A stretch of 64,000 bases of DNA, taken from NCBI GenBank assembly GCA_012960415.1, contig DUBH01000022.1:1-64000 (forward strand). Direction: 5' to 3'. The notes under the pieces were generated by a model. The model was not told the DNA's origin and searched no databases. It saw only the letters and a list, made by a program, of their open reading frames with translations. Shown piece after piece: positions 34,349 to 43,484 of this stretch. Position 1 is the stretch's first letter, and each line of letters opens with the position of its first letter. Origin of the DNA: Henriciella sp. GTDB taxonomy: Bacteria; Pseudomonadota; Alphaproteobacteria; Caulobacterales; Hyphomonadaceae. The translations under genes were made by a program, and so were the position numbers.

Positions 34349-36157
34349 ATGGCATTCCGAGCCGCCAGATATTTCCCCATCCTTGAATGGGGGCGCGAAT
34401 ACCGCCGCGACACGCTGATCAACGATCTGATCGCGGCGGTGATCGTGACGATCATGCTGATCCCACAATCGCTGGCCTATGCGATGCTGGCGGGCCTGCC
34501 ACCGCAGATCGGGCTCTACGCATCCATCCTGCCGCTGGTCGCCTATGCCATTTTCGGTACCAGCCGGACGCTGGCTGTCGGCCCCGTGGCAATCCTCTCC
34601 CTGATGACGGCGGCCGCTGCCAGCAAGATCGCACCGCAAGGCAGCGAGGCCTACATCCAGGCCGCGCTGATCCTCGCATTCTTGTCCGGGGCCATCCTGC
34701 TCGTGCTCGGCCTGCTGCGCGCCGGGTTCTTGGCGAACTTCCTCAGCCACCCTGTCGTCTCCGGCTTCATCACCGCGTCGGGGATCATTATCGCAGCGTC
34801 CCAGCTGAAGCACATTCTGGGTATCAATGCGGGCGGCGGTAACCTGCTGGAGATCGTCACCTCCCTCGTCGCCAATTTGGGCGACACGAACGCGCCGACT
34901 TTCATCATCGGCGCGGCCTCGCTCGTCTTCCTGTTTGGCTCGCGCAAATTCCTGAAGCCGGCCCTGATGAAAATAGGTCTGCCGGAAAAAGCCGCAGCCA
35001 TCGTGACGCGCACCGGCCCGGTCTTCGCCGTTGTCGCAAGCATTCTCGCCGTCGCGTTCCTGCAGCTTGATGAGGACGGTGTCCGTATCCTCGGAGAGGT
35101 GCCGCGCAACCTGCCTGAAATCGGCCTTCCGGCTTTTGACCGCGAAATCTGGATGCAGCTTCTGGGCTCAGCGGCCCTGATCAGCCTGATCGGCTTTGTA
35201 GAGTCGGTTTCGGTGGCGCAGACGCTCGCGGCCAAGCGCCGCCAGCGCGTGGACCCGGATCAGGAACTGGTCGGCCTCGGTGTCTCCAGCCTCGCAGCAG
35301 GCATCTCAAGCGGCTATCCGGTCACGGGCGGCCTCGCCCGCTCTGCCGTGAACTTTGATGCAGGCGCTGAGACCCCGGCCGCAGGCGCATTCACGGCTGT
35401 CGGCATCGGTCTCGCCACCCTGTTCCTGACGCCCTTTCTCTTCTTCCTGCCTCAAGCAGTACTGGCTGCGACCATCATTGTCGCCGTCCTGTCGCTCGTT
35501 GATTTCAAGGCACTCCGCCAGGTCTGGTCGTATTCAAAGTCTGATTTCAGCGCGATGGCAGCGACCATCCTCGTCACCTTGTTTGCTGGTGTGGAGCTTG
35601 GTGTCACGACCGGCGTCGGCCTGTCGCTCTTCCTGCATCTCTACAATACCAGCCGCCCGCACTTTGCCCTTGTCGGACAGGTGCCGGGGACACACCATTT
35701 CCGCAACGTGAACCGCCACCGCGTAGTCATTTCTGACACGGTCCTCACCATCCGGATCGATGAGAGCCTCTATTTCGCGAATGCGCGCTTCCTTGAGGAC
35801 ACCGTCTATTGCGTGGTCAGCAACAGGCCGGATCTCAAACACCTTGTCCTGATGTGCTCGGCCGTGAACCGGATCGATGCGAGCGGTCTGGAAAGCCTCG
35901 AAGCGATCAATCTCCGGCTACGGGATGCGGGCATCACACTCCACCTCTCAGAGGTCAAAGGCCCCGTCATGGACCGGCTGCAACGCTCTCATTTCCTCGA
36001 TGAGCTGAGCGGCAATGTCTATCTCAACACCTATGACGCCATGGAGGATCTCGATCTCGATTGCGTTCAGGCTGCCTTCAGCAAGGACGCCAAGACCACC
36101 AGCCCCGACGCCATCCCCTGCCCTTCGCTAGCGCTTGCCGGGCTGGAACGGGTTTAG
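34349..36157 (+). CDS. SulP family anion permease with STAS domain
   Basis: A 602-residue membrane protein with 12-14 hydrophobic segments. It has the SulP signature PQSLAYAMLAGLPPQIGLYA, the second conserved block PVTGGLARSAVNFDAGAETP, and a C-terminal STAS domain (RIDESLYFANARFLEDT; the segment VNRIDASGLESLEAI). It transports sulfate, sulfite, bicarbonate or a similar anion. Its place as the third gene of the BigR operon suggests export of sulfite or sulfate made from persulfide. Confidence 0.93.
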   Translation: MAFRAARYFPILEWGREYRRDTLINDLIAAVIVTIMLIPQSLAYAMLAGLPPQIGLYASILPLVAYAIFGTSRTLAVGPVAILSLMTAAAASKIAPQGSEAYIQAALILAFLSGAILLVLGLLRAGFLANFLSHPVVSGFITASGIIIAASQLKHILGINAGGGNLLEIVTSLVANLGDTNAPTFIIGAASLVFLFGSRKFLKPALMKIGLPEKAAAIVTRTGPVFAVVASILAVAFLQLDEDGVRILGEVPRNLPEIGLPAFDREIWMQLLGSAALISLIGFVESVSVAQTLAAKRRQRVDPDQELVGLGVSSLAAGISSGYPVTGGLARSAVNFDAGAETPAAGAFTAVGIGLATLFLTPFLFFLPQAVLAATIIVAVLSLVDFKALRQVWSYSKSDFSAMAATILVTLFAGVELGVTTGVGLSLFLHLYNTSRPHFALVGQVPGTHHFRNVNRHRVVISDTVLTIRIDESLYFANARFLEDTVYCVVSNRPDLKHLVLMCSAVNRIDASGLESLEAINLRLRDAGITLHLSEVKGPVMDRLQRSHFLDELSGNVYLNTYDAMEDLDLDCVQAAFSKDAKTTSPDAIPCPSLALAGLERV

Positions 36158-36202
36158 CCCGCCTGCCCGCAAGATCCGCTTGGCGAAATTAGCGTCGGAT
36201 AG

Positions 36203-38869
36203 TCATTCAGGGGGATGTCCAACAAGCGACGTGTCCCTGAAATCAAGCGTGTGCAGCTTCGATTCAGGTACCAGATCCTCCCAGCCCTCTCGTAGGGCGA
36301 CTTCAGATACTGGTTCGAGCGTCTTTAGAATAATCTCGAATGCGTCGCGAGGCGCAGCCGCGAAGCTGTACCGAACTGAGGTGCTCGTCTCATCTCTCGC
36401 TGCAAGCTCGCCGTCTGGTGACGCTTCAGAGCCAAACAGATGCGCGGAATCGTGCGGCCATGGGATCCGGACCGACACCTCAACTTCGCTTGTCGAAAAA
36501 TTATGCGCGAGGATCCTGATCTCATCTTGCTCACGAGAGATCGCTTCGACGACAATGGTGTCGGAGACCTCAATACCGCGCCTCATTCGGCCAGTTTCCA
36601 GAAGCGGATATACCAACTCCTTCGCTGCACGCGCCGACCGGATGGGGTCTTCACCACTCGAAGCCACAATAGCATAATTGAAAACGCGTTCCGGTTGTCC
36701 GGAATAGAGCTCGTTCTCCTTGGCCCTGTAGTGCGGCTGGGCATTCATCAGAAAGTGATCGACGAACGTCTCGCTCCATTCGCGGCCCGAAAGCCCCTGA
36801 TCAAGAAGAACGATGCCTTGGCCACTCCCGACATGGTGGCTGGACCAGAGTGATGCCGGCGCGATGGTGTCATTCAGCCCGAGATAAAAGTGATCATGGG
36901 AAGCGCGCACTTCATCCATGCCCCTCATCGATCGCGGCCTGTCTCTATCAAACCCGAAAGGCGTCCCGCGAAGGGATTGTTCAATCGGCGCGGCGAGATC
37001 GTGCCTGGCCACCAGCATCCTGCCATACGGGACGTTTTTCGACACCGTCTGGAAACGAATCTTGTCGCCGGTGTGCGGTATGAAGACAAGGCGTTCAAAG
37101 TGACTTCCGTCATCGGCAACGTTGGTGATCTGGACAGTCGTGTAGACATCACCCCGGTATTGCTTGAATTCGGCTTCGATTTCAGATGTGCGGCCGATAA
37201 TCTCTCGCCCCGACCATGGGGCCAGAAGGTCTGGCGGGCTGAAGCCCTGCTCAGGCGTTTGATGGTCAACGTACCAGACCAGCTCGTTCAGCCGTCCTAC
37301 TATGGGCGCTGCCATTTCATCGGTTCGTAGCGTAATGATGTCGCCGGTGCGCTGATCGAATTCCACGGTCACATCACCTGCCACGACGGTGCCGGTAAAT
37401 GGTTCTGGCTCAGGCAGCGTGGTCACCGCCGCCTCCAGTTCCACTGTCCCCATGGGCTTGAGCGACCCGCGGCACCAAGCGCCGCCGTCCCGCATCGAGG
37501 CTTCGCAGAGCGCATTGAGCGGTCGGCTTTCCGTCTCGGGCCAGAAAAAAGGATAGGTCCGCTGCCACGCGATCGGGTCGAATACGAAACCACTTCCAAG
37601 GCCATCCGATATCTGGTCGAGGCGCAGGTTTACCGAGGTCTCCCTGTCCATATAGTTCCAGTCACGTTCGCCGATGAACGCATCGCCCGCGCCAGCGCCC
37701 CACTGAAGCGCCCGGTCTGAATTGAGCAAAAGAAGCCACCAGGCGTCATCCAGCTCTTTGGCGGGATACGCATCCGCATTGTTCATGGAGAGTAACGAAG
37801 CTGCGATCTCTGTTGCGACAAGCCTGGATTCCGTTGCACGAAAGCCTTGCTTGATCTGCGGGAGGTTTCCCCAGAAAGCGTTGTACGCGAAAAGGCTTGG
37901 TGTGGTGACAGTTTTCAGGCTGTCGCTATCGATATCAGCTGCTTCAATGCTCGCCCAATAGTCGTCGAGCGTGCCAAGACAAGCCACCCTGCCGGCCTGC
38001 TCTTTCACCTCTCCGGTCATTTCATACAGACGTCGAGGGTCCTCCGGCTTTGCTGAGTAATCTCCCGCGCCAATCGGCCAGACGAAAGGGATCTGTGGCT
38101 GGTAAGCTATTTCAGGGTACAGCTCGCGCATCATGTGTTCGCGCCAATGCTGAGGCAACGGACCCGTTTCCCGATAACTGATCCGCCACTGCGCATAGTT
38201 GTTCATTGAGGAAACGATGGTCCGCGCACCGCTTGCGGCCTGCAGATAATAGAGCTGGTCTTTCGTCTCGGCGTTTCGCACGTGCATCATGGTGCGGATG
38301 CCAAGCAAATCGAGAAATTCAGCCATATTTGGCGTGACGCCGAGAACGTCGATAAACCAGGCATTGTCGGGCCGCACACCGAGCGCGTCCTCGTACCAGC
38401 TGATCCCGGTACGCCCCATTCTCATGATTGTCGCCGCCTGAACCAAAGACGGCTCAAACTCAAGCATGAAGGCGTTTGCGATGGACACCTTCTCTTCACT
38501 GAGCGCTGTCTTGAAACGCTCGAAAGCATCTGGCGCCAGCTCTTCCATGGCAATGGCCGTGGGCACCTCAGAGAAGCTGAACGCATATCCAGCCTCCTCC
38601 CAGGCATCCAGAAGGGAGCTATAATTGTTGACCATGTAGTTTCGCTCACGCGCGAAGCCTGTCAGCCAGCCAGTTGCGGTGCCATGTGTGTTCGGGACCA
38701 GCCAGATGGGGTTGGCCGCCGCCTCGCACGAGCGGGTCTCGAACAAATCTCCCGACAGCTCGTCATACGCCAATTGCGGCAGAACCTGAGCAGACACAGC
38801 GCCGGCAAGAAAGCTGAAGACAATGCCAAGCAAGCCGCTGCGCACAGCAAGCCGTTCAAGTTTACCCAT
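36203..38869 (-). CDS. Exported GH38-like protein, likely inactive
   Basis: An 888-residue exported protein with a signal peptide (cleavage after AVSAQ near 28). The overall layout follows glycoside hydrolase family 38 alpha-mannosidases: an N-terminal catalytic-like domain (NPIWLVPNTHGTATGWLT, NAFMLEFEPS, AWFIDVLG), a helical middle and a C-terminal beta domain. The residues that bind zinc and act as nucleophile in GH38 appear replaced: the HxD pair reads H-G-T, the WVMPDEA block reads FMLEFEP, and the HHD block is not present. It may be a glycan-binding pseudoenzyme. It diverges from a sensor kinase. Start ATG at 38869. Confidence 0.72.
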   Translation of the reverse strand: MGKLERLAVRSGLLGIVFSFLAGAVSAQVLPQLAYDELSGDLFETRSCEAAANPIWLVPNTHGTATGWLTGFARERNYMVNNYSSLLDAWEEAGYAFSFSEVPTAIAMEELAPDAFERFKTALSEEKVSIANAFMLEFEPSLVQAATIMRMGRTGISWYEDALGVRPDNAWFIDVLGVTPNMAEFLDLLGIRTMMHVRNAETKDQLYYLQAASGARTIVSSMNNYAQWRISYRETGPLPQHWREHMMRELYPEIAYQPQIPFVWPIGAGDYSAKPEDPRRLYEMTGEVKEQAGRVACLGTLDDYWASIEAADIDSDSLKTVTTPSLFAYNAFWGNLPQIKQGFRATESRLVATEIAASLLSMNNADAYPAKELDDAWWLLLLNSDRALQWGAGAGDAFIGERDWNYMDRETSVNLRLDQISDGLGSGFVFDPIAWQRTYPFFWPETESRPLNALCEASMRDGGAWCRGSLKPMGTVELEAAVTTLPEPEPFTGTVVAGDVTVEFDQRTGDIITLRTDEMAAPIVGRLNELVWYVDHQTPEQGFSPPDLLAPWSGREIIGRTSEIEAEFKQYRGDVYTTVQITNVADDGSHFERLVFIPHTGDKIRFQTVSKNVPYGRMLVARHDLAAPIEQSLRGTPFGFDRDRPRSMRGMDEVRASHDHFYLGLNDTIAPASLWSSHHVGSGQGIVLLDQGLSGREWSETFVDHFLMNAQPHYRAKENELYSGQPERVFNYAIVASSGEDPIRSARAAKELVYPLLETGRMRRGIEVSDTIVVEAISREQDEIRILAHNFSTSEVEVSVRIPWPHDSAHLFGSEASPDGELAARDETSTSVRYSFAAAPRDAFEIILKTLEPVSEVALREGWEDLVPESKLHTLDFRDTSLVGHPPE

Positions 38870-39041
38870 ATAAGGACACCCCATCCGATCAGTTTGTCGC
38901 AGCCTTCTGCAAGGCAGCCGCCTGCATCGAAAGGCCACTTTCAGCGAGCCCCAAGGTTGTGCGAAGCGCCTTATCGGCGCAAGACATTTGTGGACCCAAT
39001 GCGAATGTCGAGAAGGCATCGCGGAATCGGGTGCGGGGGAC
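38870..39041. promoter_or_regulatory. Divergent promoter region
   Basis: 172 bp between the exported GH38-like gene and the hybrid sensor kinase. It must hold both promoters. I see no obvious repeat or operator in it. Confidence 0.45.
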
Positions 39042-40799
39042 ATGCAGACGCCAGAAGAATCAGATGCGCTACGGATAGAGCTCGAGCAGGCACGCCTCCT
39101 GCGCGACAATGTCGTGCGGTCCTGTGTCTTTGTCGAAGCGGTGATTGTCTATCTGACCATCATGATTATCGCTTTCGGCAAGACCGAATTTGCGGCGCTA
39201 TGGTTCTGCGCGGCATCTGCGATGGTTGGCGTCACCTATATCCATGCCAGATTTAATCCACGCGGAGATCTGACGCCTTCAAATTATAAACGGTATCTGC
39301 GCGGACATATAATTGTATGCTGCCTGACAGGTCTGGTCTGGACCGTATTTGCGAGCCTTCAGATCGATGGGAATGACCTTCCATCCCTGTTCGTTGGCAG
39401 CAACATGATCTTCGCCATTACCGTCGGCGGCATGCTGCCCGGATCGGAATACCGGCCAGGCTTCATCGCCCTTGCCAGCTTTACGATCCTGCCTTTCGCC
39501 GCCTACTGGATTTACGCGCTCGATGGCGGCACCCAGATGGCGGCGCTGGGTATCATTCTCTATTATCTGTTCGGCGTCATGGTCAGCGGTCAGGCCGACC
39601 GTGACACGCGTGATGGCATTATCGCCCGGCGCAATCAGGCACTGACCGACCAGCTCGTCGAGCGCAACAGGCAGATAGAGAAAGCCAGCGAGGAACGAAC
39701 GCGTTTTCTCGCCGCGACCAGCCATGACCTCTCGCAGCCTCTTCATGCCCAGGGTTTCTTCATCGAAACACTCCGCAATGAACTGACAAGCGAGCGACAG
39801 AAAGAACTACTCGACCAGATTGACGAGACCCGGCAGGGGCTGAGCGACCTGTTGCGCGGTATCGTCGATATCACGCGGATCGATAGCGGCGCGGTGGTGC
39901 CGGACATCCAGACGGTAGATCTGGAAGCTCTGCTAAAGCCCCTCCTCCACCAGTTTACGACCCAGGCTGAAATCGAAGGCCTGAACCTGAAGCTGGAAAT
40001 GGAAAAGGTGTCTGCCCAGACCGACCCCGTCCTTCTCAGCCGTATCGTCAGCAACCTTCTCTCCAACGCCCTTCGCTATACCCCGCCGCCCGGGCAGATC
40101 ACCTTCGCGCTCCGACACGACAATGCCGCGCCCGTCATCGAGATTGCCGACACTGGTCCCGGTATTCCGAAGGACCAGCAGGAGAACATTTTCGATGAAT
40201 ATGTCCGGCTCAGCCATGCCGGACAGGCGGCGAAGCCGGGGCTTGGCCTAGGCCTTTCAATTGTTCGGCGGCTGGCTGTCCTGCTCAAGATCGGCATGGC
40301 ACTCGATTCAGCTCCCGGGAGAGGCACGCGGTGGTCACTGGAATTGCCAGCTTCGACGCAGCCTTCCGTCACCCCCGCATCGCGCCCAGTACGAAATGAA
40401 CCCTTCGTCGAAACGCCTCTCTGCCTCATCGTCGATGATATGAAGCCTGTGCGCGAGGGTATGAATGCCCTCCTGACCAGCTGGGGCTGCCGGACCTATA
40501 CGGCAGCCAATGGAGAGCAGGCGACCCGCCTGCTGGACTCGAGCCAGCAAGTCCCTGACATCCTTCTCGTCGACAGGCGTCTGGGCGCCGGGCTGGATGG
40601 CGGTGTGGAAGTCATCCGCCAGCTACGAGGCCTGTCGGGTCGCAACACGCCAGCGATCCTGATGACAGGCGACATCGCCAATATCGAGGAAGAAGTGGCC
40701 GGGCTTGATATTCACGTCATGCTCAAACCCGTTGCGCCGGACGATTTACGGCACATGCTGGGCACGCTGCTGTCCGAAGCAAACAAGACATTCGCCTGA
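39042..40799 (+). CDS. Hybrid sensor histidine kinase
   Basis: A 585-residue membrane kinase with five to six N-terminal membrane segments (SCVFVEAVIVYLTIMIIAFG first), a HisKA domain with the phosphorylated histidine in AATSHDLSQPLHAQGFFIETL, and a HATPase with SNLLSNALRYTPP, ADTGPGIP and GLGLGLSIV. A C-terminal receiver domain follows (CLIVDDMKPVREG, DILLVDRRLG). The start MQTPEESD follows GGGGG. It is convergent with a LuxR-type response regulator and divergent from the GH38-like gene; either could be its target. Confidence 0.92.
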   Translation: MQTPEESDALRIELEQARLLRDNVVRSCVFVEAVIVYLTIMIIAFGKTEFAALWFCAASAMVGVTYIHARFNPRGDLTPSNYKRYLRGHIIVCCLTGLVWTVFASLQIDGNDLPSLFVGSNMIFAITVGGMLPGSEYRPGFIALASFTILPFAAYWIYALDGGTQMAALGIILYYLFGVMVSGQADRDTRDGIIARRNQALTDQLVERNRQIEKASEERTRFLAATSHDLSQPLHAQGFFIETLRNELTSERQKELLDQIDETRQGLSDLLRGIVDITRIDSGAVVPDIQTVDLEALLKPLLHQFTTQAEIEGLNLKLEMEKVSAQTDPVLLSRIVSNLLSNALRYTPPPGQITFALRHDNAAPVIEIADTGPGIPKDQQENIFDEYVRLSHAGQAAKPGLGLGLSIVRRLAVLLKIGMALDSAPGRGTRWSLELPASTQPSVTPASRPVRNEPFVETPLCLIVDDMKPVREGMNALLTSWGCRTYTAANGEQATRLLDSSQQVPDILLVDRRLGAGLDGGVEVIRQLRGLSGRNTPAILMTGDIANIEEEVAGLDIHVMLKPVAPDDLRHMLGTLLSEANKTFA

Positions 40800-40818
40800 C
40801 GCGATTTACAGGATCTAC

Positions 40819-41469
40819 CTAGATCAGTCCCAGTTGCTGGGCGCGCTGTATACATTCGGTGCGGCGACTGACGCCAAGCTCCACGAAGATATATTTGAGG
40901 TGAGTTTTGACCGTGTTTTCGCTGATCGAAAGTGCGCGGGCAATTTCGCTATTCTGTCCCCCGCCACTCAACAGTTTCAGCACCTCAATCTGCCGGTCAC
41001 CTAGTTTCGGAAGGTCGGCAATACAATCTTCTCCAACATCAGAGCTTCCAATGGTGCGGGCCGTCCTACTGAAATCCTTAAAACTAAAGGGATTGGAGCG
41101 GACCGCCTCCACAGCGTGGCTAAGCGAACGGCTGCCCTGAGACTTATGGATAAATCCATTTGCCCCGACGGCCTGCATTTCGGCAATCGGCGGCGACGAA
41201 TTGATACCGGACAGCATCAACACGGGCACTCGGTGGCCCTGCTTGCGGATTGTATCGACGAAAGCGAGACCATTCATCTCGCTCATGATGAGGTCACAGA
41301 TAATCAGGTCAAATCGCGCGCCGACAGCAAGCCTGTCCAGGATCGAGGATGCTTCCGTGACAGTTTCCACGCAGTACGTAGGGAAGTCGCGCTCAATGAT
41401 AAGCGCAAGGCCCTGTAGGAACAGGTCATGATCGTCGATGATCGCGATTGAACCTGCGCGTTCTGCCAA
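40819..41469 (-). CDS. LuxR-family response regulator
   Basis: About 216 residues. The receiver domain begins IAIIDDHDLFLQGLALIIERD and carries the phosphoacceptor aspartate in LIICDLIMSEMNG. The C-terminal LuxR-type HTH reads LGDRQIEVLKLLSGGGQNSE and SISENTVKTHLKYIFVELGV. I place the start at a TTG with AGGGA upstream, as the longer frame to 41559 adds an atypical 30 residues. It lies 19 bp from the convergent hybrid kinase and is its probable phosphorylation partner. Confidence 0.85.
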   Translation of the reverse strand: MAERAGSIAIIDDHDLFLQGLALIIERDFPTYCVETVTEASSILDRLAVGARFDLIICDLIMSEMNGLAFVDTIRKQGHRVPVLMLSGINSSPPIAEMQAVGANGFIHKSQGSRSLSHAVEAVRSNPFSFKDFSRTARTIGSSDVGEDCIADLPKLGDRQIEVLKLLSGGGQNSEIARALSISENTVKTHLKYIFVELGVSRRTECIQRAQQLGLI

Positions 41470-41654
41470 CTTTTTTATTCCCTGACTGCCAAGCGTTTCC
41501 GCCCAAAAACTGTAATCAACATTACAGAACCTAGTATATCTTATGGACAACGCTAGCAAGAATTACGCCAGATGCGTCAAATTGCGCGGTATTCCAGATT
41601 TGGTTCAGTCTCGATACTCCAAAGATGACAATTACTCGAAAAATGTAGCGAGTT

Positions 41655-43478
41655 TCAGGACTGATATGGCTCGGCCTGAAGCCTGAACAGCTCGGCATAT
41701 CGCCCGTCTTTCTGTACCAGCTCTTCATGCGTTCCGGCTTCGCTAATCGCGCCCTCCTCCAACAGAAGGACAAGATCAGCCATGCGCAGATTGGACAGGC
41801 GATGACTGATCAAAATGAGCGATTGCAGAGACCGCCGCGGCGCTGACATGAAAGCTGCCTCAGCATCCGCATCGAGCGCCGCAGTCGGTTCGTCCAGGAT
41901 GAGAATATCTGCAGCCTCGTTCGCATGAGCGCGCGCAAGGGCAAGGCGCTGCCACTCACCACCGGAAAGCTCGATCCCCTCAGGAAAGCGCTTGGAAAGG
42001 CGGGTCTCGATGCCTTGAGGGAGCTTGGCAGCTAGGTCACTGGCAAAACCGGCCTCAAGCGCACCGACCATCCGGTCGCCCGGCAGCGGTTCAAAACCGG
42101 ACCCGGCCTCGACATTGTCACGGGCCGACAGTTTGAAATTGAGATGCGGCTGAAACAGAACGCCAATCCGCCGGGCAAGTGCGCGCGGGTCCCACTCATC
42201 GAGGCTGAGGCCATCGAGTGTCACCTGCCCCTCCTCAGGCCGGTAAAGACCTATCGCCAGTTTGATCAGCGTACTCTTGCCGGACCCATTTGCGCCAACG
42301 AGACCGATCCGCATGCCCGGCTTCAGTTGGAAGCTGACGCCGCTCAGCGCGGGTTTCTCAGCGCCGGGATAGGTGAAGCTGACCCCCTGAAACCGGAGCC
42401 CATCCCCCTCAATTGGCCCAGCTTTGGCCGTCCCGACACGCGGCTCACCTTCAAGGTCCAGCAGCGCAAAGAGCCGGGTCGCATAGAGGACGTCCTCATA
42501 GCTTCCGGTGAGCGCTGACAGGAGCGCATTCGCGGAGTTCTGACCCTGCTTCAACAGGCCAATCAGCATGGTCATCTGGCCAAGGCTGAAACGCCCACCA
42601 ATCGTCACCACTACAATCCAGAGCTTGCCGCCCAGAAAGATCAGGGAACCGACGATCCCGAGCAGCGAAGCAATGACAGCCTGTCGCCGCTGCAACCGCC
42701 TATCTCCGGCATGCATGTCCTCGAAGAGCTGCGAGAAGCGCCCAAGCAGAGGCTCACTCAGGCCATAGTGCAGACGCTCACGTGCGGCCGCTTCGTTCGT
42801 GATGAGGCTTTCGAGATAATTGCGTTCGCGCATCTGCGGCGAACGGGCGGTGTAGAAGCGATAGCTGTCGCCAGAGAAACAAAGATTGCCGATAAACACG
42901 GGCAGGCCACCGATCAGCATCAAGACGATCAGCCACGGCGCTGTCGCCGTCAAGAGCAATGTTATCGAAACCAGCGTCACCACCGCCTGCAATATGTCGA
43001 AGCCGCGAACGATCAGGCTGAAAGGACGCGCGGCCGCAAACTGCTTGGCGTGAAGCAGCATCTCCTGAACATCTGGACGCTCGATATCGGCAAGTGACAG
43101 GCTGCTCGCCTTATCAAGTATCGTGCGCGAGACGCTGAAACCGAGCTCTGCGTGAAGGCGCGCCTTCATGAAGAGCAGCGCTCGCCGGATGACCAGTAGA
43201 ACAGCGAGGATCGCTGCCTCCAGCACGACATACTGAAGCGCAAGCGTCCGGTCGCTATCTGCACCGCTTTCGATGGCAGCGAGCACCGTGTCGATCAGGA
43301 GCTTGGAGACATAGAGCGCTGCAGGCGGCAGTAGCGCAGCAAGAATCGTCAGCGCGGCGATAGACCCGATCAGCCCGCCCCGCGCGCCGGCAATTATGTC
43401 GAACGTCCGGAAAGCCGCAGCGGCCTGTTCGCGAAGGCCAGGGAGATGATCGGAAAGCTCGGGCCCGCGCTGCGCCAT
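41655..43478 (-). CDS. ABC exporter, fused permease-ATPase
   Basis: A 607-residue half-size ABC transporter. Six membrane segments (IAALTILAALLPPAALYVSK first) precede an ATP-binding domain with Walker A GANGSGKST, Q-loop, signature LSGGEWQRLALARA and Walker B ILILDEPTAALD. It works as a homodimer exporting lipids, peptides or oligosaccharides from the inner membrane. It is 6 bp downstream of a glycosyltransferase-sulfotransferase gene, so its substrate may be a sulfated glycoconjugate. Confidence 0.92.
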   Translation of the reverse strand: MAQRGPELSDHLPGLREQAAAAFRTFDIIAGARGGLIGSIAALTILAALLPPAALYVSKLLIDTVLAAIESGADSDRTLALQYVVLEAAILAVLLVIRRALLFMKARLHAELGFSVSRTILDKASSLSLADIERPDVQEMLLHAKQFAAARPFSLIVRGFDILQAVVTLVSITLLLTATAPWLIVLMLIGGLPVFIGNLCFSGDSYRFYTARSPQMRERNYLESLITNEAAARERLHYGLSEPLLGRFSQLFEDMHAGDRRLQRRQAVIASLLGIVGSLIFLGGKLWIVVVTIGGRFSLGQMTMLIGLLKQGQNSANALLSALTGSYEDVLYATRLFALLDLEGEPRVGTAKAGPIEGDGLRFQGVSFTYPGAEKPALSGVSFQLKPGMRIGLVGANGSGKSTLIKLAIGLYRPEEGQVTLDGLSLDEWDPRALARRIGVLFQPHLNFKLSARDNVEAGSGFEPLPGDRMVGALEAGFASDLAAKLPQGIETRLSKRFPEGIELSGGEWQRLALARAHANEAADILILDEPTAALDADAEAAFMSAPRRSLQSLILISHRLSNLRMADLVLLLEEGAISEAGTHEELVQKDGRYAELFRLQAEPYQS

Positions 43479-43484
43479 GTCAGA

